Both the position numbers and the translations under genes were made by a program. Positions 6,026 to 10,166 of a stretch of DNA of 10,166 nucleotides are shown piece by piece (the first letter of the stretch is position 1; each line of letters opens with the position of its first letter). This DNA comes from Clostridia bacterium (GTDB lineage Bacteria > Bacillota_A > Clostridia > Oscillospirales > Acutalibacteraceae), in contig JAFYUD010000039.1 of the NCBI GenBank assembly GCA_017549665.1, positions 1 to 10,166 of the forward strand, given 5' to 3'. The notes below the pieces were generated by a model, which saw nothing but the letters and a program-made list of their open reading frames with translations, had not been told where the DNA came from and searched no databases.

Positions 6026-6466
6026 ATGATTAACAGTGCTGTTATTATGGGCAGACTTACTGCAGATCCCGAGTTAAGAACTACCACATCTAATATATCA
6101 TTCATCAGATTTTCTGTAGCTGTTGACAGAGCTTATCAGCGTCAGGGTTCAGAAAGACAGACTGATTTTATTAATGTTGTTGCTTGGCGTCAGACTGCTG
6201 AGTTTGTATCTAAATACTTCCGTAAGGGTCAGATGATTGCTGTGCAGGGTTCAATCCAGACAGGATCATATCAGGATCAGAACGGCAACAAGAGATCTAC
6301 ATTTGAGATCGTTGCAGACAATGTTAGCTTTTGCGGATCAAAGGCTGAAACAGGTGGTAATGCTGCGGCATACCAGACACCCGGTGCACAGCCTGCATCC
6401 TACCAGAACAGCGTTTCTGAGGATTTCTCAGATATCGCAGCAGCGGAAGAAGATCTTCCGTTTTGA
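6026..6466 (+). CDS. ssb: Single-stranded DNA-binding protein
   Basis: The start is the ATG at 6026, with GGAAGG (6012-6017) 8 nt upstream; the GTG at 6017 falls within that site. The 146-residue protein has the SSB OB-fold (1-103), including INSAVIMGRLTADPELR at the start, the FINVVAW strand with W54 and the KGQMIAVQGSIQTGSY segment. A flexible linker rich in Gln, Ala and Ser (about 105-133) precedes an acidic tip ending in DLPF, which in this family recruits replication and repair partners. It coats single-stranded DNA during replication, recombination and repair. Position between rpsF and rpsR is the classical arrangement. The gap to rpsF is 22 nt. Confidence 0.97.
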   Translation: MINSAVIMGRLTADPELRTTTSNISFIRFSVAVDRAYQRQGSERQTDFINVVAWRQTAEFVSKYFRKGQMIAVQGSIQTGSYQDQNGNKRSTFEIVADNVSFCGSKAETGGNAAAYQTPGAQPASYQNSVSEDFSDIAAAEEDLPF

Positions 6467-6493
6467 TTACTAAAAAATTAGGAGGTTTCCGTA

Positions 6494-6745
6494 ATGGCTT
6501 ACGATAAAGGCGATAAGGGCGGCCGTCCCAACAGAAAAGGCCGTAGAAAAGTCTGTACATTCTGTGTAGAAAAGACAGATTTTATCGATTATAAGGATGT
6601 AGCAAAGCTTCGCCGCTTTACATCTGAAAGAGCAAAGATTCTTCCCAGAAGAATCACAGGCACATGTGCTAAGCACCAGAGAGAGCTTACAACAGCTATC
6701 AAGCGTGCACGTCAGATTGCTCTTCTTCCTTATACAAGTGACTAA
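6494..6745 (+). CDS. rpsR: 30S ribosomal protein S18, zinc-binding form
   Basis: The 83-residue protein shows the S18 core ([40 protein letters not shown]). A C21-x2-C24 pair near the start and C58-x2-H61 later make the zinc-ribbon (C+) version of S18; the paralogous C- form lacks these residues. An AGGAGG (6480-6485) 8 nt before the ATG is a strong ribosome binding site. S18 binds next to S6 on the 30S platform. It is the last gene of the operon and is followed 8 nt after its stop by a UUCG-loop terminator. Confidence 0.97.
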   Translation: MAYDKGDKGGRPNRKGRRKVCTFCVEKTDFIDYKDVAKLRRFTSERAKILPRRITGTCAKHQRELTTAIKRARQIALLPYTSD

Positions 6746-6753
6746 TAAAAATT

Positions 6754-6785
6754 GCAGTTCTTCGGAACTGCTTTTTTGTTTTTTA
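6754..6785 (+). terminator. Intrinsic terminator of the rpsF operon
   Basis: A 7-bp stem GCAGTTC / GAACTGC (6754-6760 with 6765-6771) is closed by a very stable C(UUCG)G tetraloop, followed by TTTTTTGTTTTTT. An A-run on the 5' side can extend the stem. Confidence 0.93.
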
Positions 6786-6789
6786 TATA

Positions 6790-6818
6790 TTGCTTTTTTA
6801 CATTTTTGGTAATATAAT
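6790..6818 (+). promoter_or_regulatory. Candidate promoter of the LOG-GH28 unit
   Basis: TTGCTT (6790-6795), a 17-bp spacer and TATAAT (6813-6818) would give a leader of about 24 nt. A second TATAAT at 6823-6828 has TTTACA (6797-6802) at a less usual 20-bp distance. The region between the terminator and the LOG gene is very AT-rich, so exact boxes are uncertain. Confidence 0.5.
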
Positions 6819-6848
6819 AATATATAATGCCTTAAAGGAGTCTTGTGT

Positions 6849-7430
6849 ATGAATATTTGTGTTTACGGAGCGGCAAGCACCAAAATTGACGGATCATACG
6901 TTAAAACTGTAGAGGAATTCGGTGCGCAGATGGCACAGCGAGGACATTCTCTTGTTTTCGGTGCAGGTGGTCATGGTCTTATGGGGGCTGCTGCACGAGG
7001 AGTAAAATCCGGCGGCGGTAAAATTACAGGTGTCATTCCCGGTTTCTTCAGAGATGAAAAAATCGAGGCTATTTATGATGAATGTGATGAGCTGATTTAT
7101 ACAGAAGATATGCGTGAAAGAAAAGCAATAATGGAATTGAAAGCAGATGCTTTTGTTGTTGTACCCGGCGGAATCGGAACATTTGAGGAGTTTTTTGAAA
7201 TTCTTACACTCAAGCAGCTTGGCAGACATAATAAGCCTATCGCAATATATAATATCAACGGATTTTATGACAATATCGAAAAGGTTATGTATGATGCAAT
7301 GAATGAGAAATTCATCCGTTCAAACTGCAGAACACTTTATATGATTTTTTCAGATGTTGATGAATTGTTTGCTTATGTTGAGCGTTCAACTCCTCATAAC
7401 CTTACTGTTCACGATCTTAAAGACGGTTGA
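6849..7430 (+). CDS. LOG-family protein (nucleoside 5'-monophosphate phosphoribohydrolase)
   Basis: The ATG at 6849 follows AAGGAG (6835-6840) by 8 nt; an in-frame TTG at 6843 is less likely. The 193-residue protein has the Rossmann-type LOG fold: a glycine-rich GAGGHGLMGAAARG (38-51), MRERKAIME (88-96), and the diagnostic PGGIGTFEE (106-114) with catalytic Glu at 114 and a partner Arg in the MRERK segment. Family members cleave the N-glycosidic bond of nucleoside monophosphates (cytokinin ribotides in the named enzymes, AMP in several bacterial ones), releasing base and ribose 5-phosphate. In gut bacteria a nucleotide-salvage or clean-up role is more likely than hormone making. It is cytoplasmic. 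The GH28 gene starts 15 nt after its stop, so the two are probably co-transcribed, though no shared pathway is evident. Confidence 0.9.
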   Translation: MNICVYGAASTKIDGSYVKTVEEFGAQMAQRGHSLVFGAGGHGLMGAAARGVKSGGGKITGVIPGFFRDEKIEAIYDECDELIYTEDMRERKAIMELKADAFVVVPGGIGTFEEFFEILTLKQLGRHNKPIAIYNINGFYDNIEKVMYDAMNEKFIRSNCRTLYMIFSDVDELFAYVERSTPHNLTVHDLKDG

Positions 7431-7445
7431 TTTCGGAGTGTAAAT

Positions 7446-8822
7446 ATGAAATTTTATGAAGTAGAAAAATATGGCGCTGTCGGTGACGGTAAAACCAACG
7501 ATTGTAAAGCAATTCAGACTGCAATTGATGATTGTGCGTCTGACGGCGGCGGTATAGTCGTGCTTGAAAGCGGCAAGACATATTACAGTGATTCAATTCA
7601 GCTGAAAAAGAATGTTGAGCTGCATCTGCAGAAAGGCTCTGTGCTTCAGGCAACATCTGATATTGACGGGTATATCCGTCCCTGTAATATGATAAATGAC
7701 CCTGAAACTGCTCTTGTAGGAAATCCTGTAGTAGGGAAGCCGTCATTTGTTTTTATTTACGGTTTTGAAGCAGACGGTTGTTCAATTACAGGTGAGGGAA
7801 CAATTGACGGTAATTGTTATGCTTTTGTAAAAAGAAAAGATCAGTATTATGTGACAGGTGATTTTTATCCCCGTCCTACAACTATCTATATTGAAAAAAG
7901 TAACAACATTTCATTCAGAGATATTACTGTTAAAAATGCACCTTTCTGGACACTTCATCCTGCAGGATGCGACGATGTGCTTATTTCACACATCAGAATC
8001 CTCAATCCTCTTGATGTTGCAAACAGCGACGGAATTGACCCTGATCACTGTTCAAATGTCAGAATTATAGGTTGTCATGTTACTTGTGCTGATGACTGTA
8101 TCTGTCTTAAGACATCAAAGGGTAATGCAGAATACGGGCCTTGTGAAAATATTGTAATTTCTGATTGTACTCTTACATCAACATCTGCAGCGATTAAAAT
8201 CGGTACTGAAGGTGTCGGTGATTTCAGAAATGTTGTTGTAAGCAACTGTATTATTTCAAAGAGTAACAGAGGTTTGTCAATTCAGATCCGTGACGGCGGT
8301 AATGTTGAAAATGTAACATTTTCAAACTGTACTGTTGAAACTCGCAGATTCTGCTCTGACTGGTGGGGAACTGCCGAACCGATTACTATTACCTGCTTCC
8401 GCCGTGATGAAAATACAGTAGCCGGTCATATTAAGAATATCAGATATTTCAACGTTACATGTAAGGGTGAAAACGGTGCACTGATTTACTCATCCCCTGA
8501 AAACCCGATTGAAAACGTTGTATTTGAAAATTGCAGTATCCATGTTGAAAAAACATCAAAGTGGGATTGCGGAAAATACGATCTGAGACCATGCATTGAC
8601 CATGGTATTGAAGAGAATGACAACTCTGCATTCTTTATCAGAAATGCAAAGAATGTCAGAATTGAAAAAACATCTGTAACATGGGGTAAAAATCCTTATT
8701 CAACATTTAAACATGCAATCGATGCTGAAAATGTTGACGGACTTGAGCTTGTCAGAAATAATCTTTCTGCTGCTGAAGATGGTGTTGAAGTTATAAAAAC
8801 TTCAGATGTGACTTTTTGCTGA
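7446..8822 (+). CDS. Glycoside hydrolase family 28-like beta-helix protein, no signal peptide
   Basis: The 458-residue protein starts with the pectin-lyase-like cap YGAVGDGKTND-AIQTAID (9-28) and continues as a right-handed parallel beta-helix with repeated 'N.V.I.NC' rungs. GH28 active-site elements are N193-S-D195-G-I-D198 (usual NTDG.D) and the A-D216-D217-C motif. The third classical motif GHG is replaced by S247-A-A, and the RIK region reads NRGLSIQIRDGG (274-285), as in what I recall of a bacterial branch distinct from fungal polygalacturonases. GH28 enzymes hydrolyse galacturonic-acid-containing pectin or rhamnogalacturonan. With no signal peptide the protein is probably cytoplasmic and acts on imported oligosaccharides. 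GGAG 7 nt before the ATG supports the start. It is coupled to the LOG gene (15-nt gap), and the anchored-protein gene follows after 37 nt. The substrate is not determined. Confidence 0.87.
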   Translation: MKFYEVEKYGAVGDGKTNDCKAIQTAIDDCASDGGGIVVLESGKTYYSDSIQLKKNVELHLQKGSVLQATSDIDGYIRPCNMINDPETALVGNPVVGKPSFVFIYGFEADGCSITGEGTIDGNCYAFVKRKDQYYVTGDFYPRPTTIYIEKSNNISFRDITVKNAPFWTLHPAGCDDVLISHIRILNPLDVANSDGIDPDHCSNVRIIGCHVTCADDCICLKTSKGNAEYGPCENIVISDCTLTSTSAAIKIGTEGVGDFRNVVVSNCIISKSNRGLSIQIRDGGNVENVTFSNCTVETRRFCSDWWGTAEPITITCFRRDENTVAGHIKNIRYFNVTCKGENGALIYSSPENPIENVVFENCSIHVEKTSKWDCGKYDLRPCIDHGIEENDNSAFFIRNAKNVRIEKTSVTWGKNPYSTFKHAIDAENVDGLELVRNNLSAAEDGVEVIKTSDVTFC

Positions 8823-8859
8823 TAATTTATAAAAATTACTGAACAGGAGGTGTTCTGAT

Positions 8860-9711
8860 ATGGGAGTAAATAATAAAGTACTTGTTGCAGTGCTTTGTTC
8901 TTTTTCGTTGTTGTTGTTATTTGTAATTTATCTTGCAGTCGATACATTTGTACCTGTGTCAGACTCTTCTGTGCAGACTACCGTTGCAGCACCTGCTGAA
9001 ACTACAACCGTACCGCTTGTTGTTCAGACAACAGTTTCTGATGACGGTCAGGAGCATAAGGATATAAACAGTATTCCTGTTGCCGAAATGGATAATCAGC
9101 AGCTTCTTGATCTCGTAACAGCAGCTGTCAATAAGACACGTTCTTATCAGGGGCAGGTGACTGTAAATCATATTGAAAGCTTTGAAGCAAATATTCTTGA
9201 ATGTTCAGGCGGTTCAACAGTAACTTCACTTGTAAACACTATTGTCGGAATTGTTACCAAGCCTGTTGATGAAATTCTTGAATTCAACGGGGGATTTGCT
9301 GTGGATACAAAAGATGTACAGCTTCCGATGCTTCTTCCTGAGCATAATGCTTTTACACTTACTCTTGATGGTGTAAAGTCAATCAGCGGAACAATGAACG
9401 GCGATAATAAAGTTGTGTTTATTGAGATTATTGAAGAGGTAGTTGATGAAAAATCTGTACCTCCCGTGAATGCGTCTTCACTTGGATTCTTTGACGTTTC
9501 TTCATATGATACAGGAATTCTGAAAATTGAGTATTGTCAGTTTGATTATACCGGTTCAACTATGGAAATTCATATCCGTCCCGACGGATATGTTGATTAT
9601 GCAGATTATAAAATGCCTATGACTGTTGAAGGAACAGGCTCAGGTGCAGGTCTCAGAGGTACTGCGAAATTTGAAGGTTATCAGCAGGAAGTCTGGAAAT
9701 TTAACTGGTAA
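8860..9711 (+). CDS. Membrane-anchored surface protein of unknown function
   Basis: The start follows AGGAGG (8845-8850) by 9 nt. The 283-residue protein has a short basic N-terminus, one membrane helix (about 7-27, LVAVLCSFSLLLLFVIYLAV), a Thr-rich stalk (about 36-62: QTTVAAPAETTTV, QTTV) and an external domain (about 70-283). The domain opens with helical AEMDNQQLLDLVTAAVNKT (75-93), continues with VNHIESFEANI (102-112) and beta strands, and ends with FEGYQQEVWKFNW. No enzymatic motif was recognised. Both the order of elements and the last strands resemble the lipoprotein at 2179-3108, which suggests a shared fold. The stalk design copies that of the carboxypeptidase at 4623-5531. It may be the last gene of the LOG-GH28 transcript; no terminator hairpin was found in the AT-rich 50 nt after it. 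Confidence 0.82.
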   Translation: MGVNNKVLVAVLCSFSLLLLFVIYLAVDTFVPVSDSSVQTTVAAPAETTTVPLVVQTTVSDDGQEHKDINSIPVAEMDNQQLLDLVTAAVNKTRSYQGQVTVNHIESFEANILECSGGSTVTSLVNTIVGIVTKPVDEILEFNGGFAVDTKDVQLPMLLPEHNAFTLTLDGVKSISGTMNGDNKVVFIEIIEEVVDEKSVPPVNASSLGFFDVSSYDTGILKIEYCQFDYTGSTMEIHIRPDGYVDYADYKMPMTVEGTGSGAGLRGTAKFEGYQQEVWKFNW

Positions 9712-9763
9712 AGTATAGTATAAAAATAATTTAATAAAAAATATAATAATTTCAAAAAAAGTA

Positions 9764-9793
9764 TTGACTTTTAGGGTGATTGTATGATAGAAT
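9764..9793 (+). promoter_or_regulatory. Promoter of the tRNA cluster
   Basis: TTGACT (9764-9769), an 18-bp spacer and TAGAAT (9788-9793) preceded by TG (extended -10) would start near 9800, about 12 nt before the tRNA-Gly. The rest of the gap since the preceding gene (9712-9763) is AT-rich and shows no other element. Confidence 0.72.
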
Positions 9794-9811
9794 ATCACAC
9801 GTCGTAAAGAT

Positions 9812-9885
9812 GCGGGTGTAGTTCAATGGTAGAATCCCAGCCTTCCAAGCTGGTCGTGTGGGTTCGATTCCCATCACCCGCTCCA
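9812..9885 (+). tRNA. tRNA-Gly (anticodon TCC)
   Basis: A complete cloverleaf: acceptor GCGGGTG pairs with CACCCGC, anticodon stem CCAGC/GCTGG encloses loop CTTCCAA with anticodon TCC, and the T arm has TTCGATT. Discriminator T and an encoded CCA end at 9885. It reads GGA (and possibly other GGN) codons. First tRNA of the cluster. Confidence 0.96.
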
Positions 9886-9891
9886 TAGTGT

Positions 9892-9968
9892 GCGCTGGTA
9901 GCTCAGCTGGATAGAGCAACTGCCTTCTAAGCAGTAGGCCAGGGGTTCGAGTCCCTTCCAGCGCGCCA
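9892..9968 (+). tRNA. tRNA-Arg (anticodon TCT)
   Basis: Acceptor GCGCTGG pairs with CCAGCGC. Anticodon stem ACTGC/GCAGT encloses CTTCTAA with anticodon TCT, and the T arm AGGGG-TTCGAGT-CCCTT is intact. Discriminator G and CCA are encoded. It reads AGA/AGG, which are the favoured arginine codons in several genes here. It lies 6 nt after tRNA-Gly. Confidence 0.96.
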
Positions 9969-9973
9969 TATAT

Positions 9974-10051
9974 GGTGGGTATAGCTCAGTTGGTTAGAGC
10001 GCCAGGTTGTGGCCCTGGAGGCCATCGGTTCGAATCCGATTATCCACCCCA
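9974..10051 (+). tRNA. tRNA-His (anticodon GTG) with encoded G-1
   Basis: Acceptor GTGGGTA (9975-9981) pairs with TATCCAC (10041-10047), and the extra G at 9974 can pair with discriminator C at 10048, the identity element of tRNA-His. Anticodon stem CCAGG/CCTGG encloses TTGTGGC with anticodon GTG. CCA is encoded. It lies 5 nt after tRNA-Arg. Confidence 0.96.
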
Positions 10052-10063
10052 CTTAATAAACTT

Positions 10064-10089
10064 CGCAAATCCTAGGATTTGCGTTTTTT
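10064..10089 (+). terminator. Terminator-like palindrome inside the tRNA cluster
   Basis: A perfect 20-nt palindrome (10064-10083, CGCAAATC-CTAG-GATTTGCG) followed by TTTTTT forms a textbook intrinsic terminator for the Gly-Arg-His transcript. The next tRNA begins only 13 nt after the T-run, with no clear promoter between, so either termination is partial or that tRNA has a cryptic promoter. Confidence 0.82.
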
Positions 10090-10102
10090 AATATCAAAAA
10101 AT

Positions 10103-10166
10103 TGAGGAGTCGTCAAGCGGTAAGACACAGCACTTTGACTGCTGCATTCGTGGGTTCGAATCCCGC
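10103..10166 (+). tRNA. tRNA-Gln (anticodon TTG), 3' end outside window
   Basis: The 5' acceptor strand TGAGGAG, D stem GTC/GAC, anticodon stem CAGCA/TGCTG with loop CTTTGAC (anticodon TTG), and a T arm with TTCGAAT are visible. The window ends inside the 3' side of the molecule, so about 10 nt including the end of the acceptor stem and any CCA are not seen. Confidence 0.93.

Noticed and set aside
5665..6105. 146-codon open frame on the minus strand opposite rpsF and the ssb start
   Set aside because: It is antisense to two certain conserved genes, has no ribosome binding site or promoter of its own, and its sequence is low-complexity Ser/Leu/Cys of the kind produced by the complement of these genes.
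6894..7229. 111-codon minus-strand frame opposite the LOG gene
   Set aside because: Fully antisense to a conserved gene, with no initiation signals and cysteine-rich shadow composition.
9776..9798. GTGAT...ATCAC dyad around the tRNA promoter -10
   Set aside because: Only 5 bp per arm with a 13-nt gap in AT-rich DNA; indistinguishable from chance.
1..10166. Mobile elements, CRISPR arrays, toxin-antitoxin or phage-defence genes
   Set aside because: No transposase, integrase, terminal repeats, regular repeat-spacer pattern or recognisable defence domain was seen; the single XRE gene has no toxin-like partner.

Overview
The window looks like a piece of chromosome from a low-to-moderate GC member of the Clostridia, most likely a gut Ruminococcus/Oscillospiraceae-type bacterium. 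The reasons are AT-rich intergenic DNA with near-consensus sigma-A promoters (TTGACA-17-TATAAT), strong AGGAGG ribosome binding sites, threonine-rich 'ETTT' linkers in surface proteins, a Clostridia-type DUF6873 protein, and an rpsF-ssb-rpsR operon encoding the zinc-binding form of S18. The genus is an inference. No phage, IS, CRISPR or plasmid gene was seen. Most of the window reads as ordinary core or housekeeping chromosome.

Layout, left half. Positions 1-723 (+) hold the 3' part of a DUF6873 (GME-fold) gene and an overlapping 41-codon gene for a small single-span membrane protein. A bidirectional terminator separates these from a minus-strand histidine-phosphatase-family gene (758-1453), whose catalytic RHG motif reads RNG. 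That gene diverges from an XRE-type regulator (1525-2142) across about 70 bp that pack overlapping, opposed promoters and small repeats. A second bidirectional terminator ends the regulator gene and the convergent lipoprotein gene (2179-3108, minus). Upstream of the lipoprotein gene lies a membrane-embedded M28 metallopeptidase gene (3199-4443, minus).

Layout, right half. A D-Ala-D-Ala carboxypeptidase of the VanY/M15B type (4623-5531, +) diverges from the peptidase gene. Next is the rpsF-ssb-rpsR operon (5662-6745) with a perfect consensus promoter, a structured leader that may bind the S6:S18 complex, and a UUCG-loop terminator. A further transcription unit contains a LOG-family nucleotide phosphoribohydrolase, a GH28-type beta-helix glycosidase without signal peptide, and a membrane-anchored protein of unknown function (6849-9711). 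The window closes with a tRNA cluster: Gly(TCC), Arg(TCT), His(GTG), a terminator-like perfect palindrome, then Gln(TTG) cut by the window end.

How the genes fit together. S6, SSB and S18 form the classical translation/replication operon. The carboxypeptidase, the lipoprotein and the anchored protein act outside the membrane, and the first and third share the same build (one N-terminal helix, a Thr-rich stalk, an outer domain). The lipoprotein (2179-3108) and the anchored protein (8860-9711) appear to share a fold and may be distant paralogs. No clear new multi-gene system is visible. The points most worth a second look are the RNG phosphatase with its divergent regulator, the paralogous surface proteins, the overlapping small membrane protein gene, the S6 leader and the hairpin inside the tRNA cluster.
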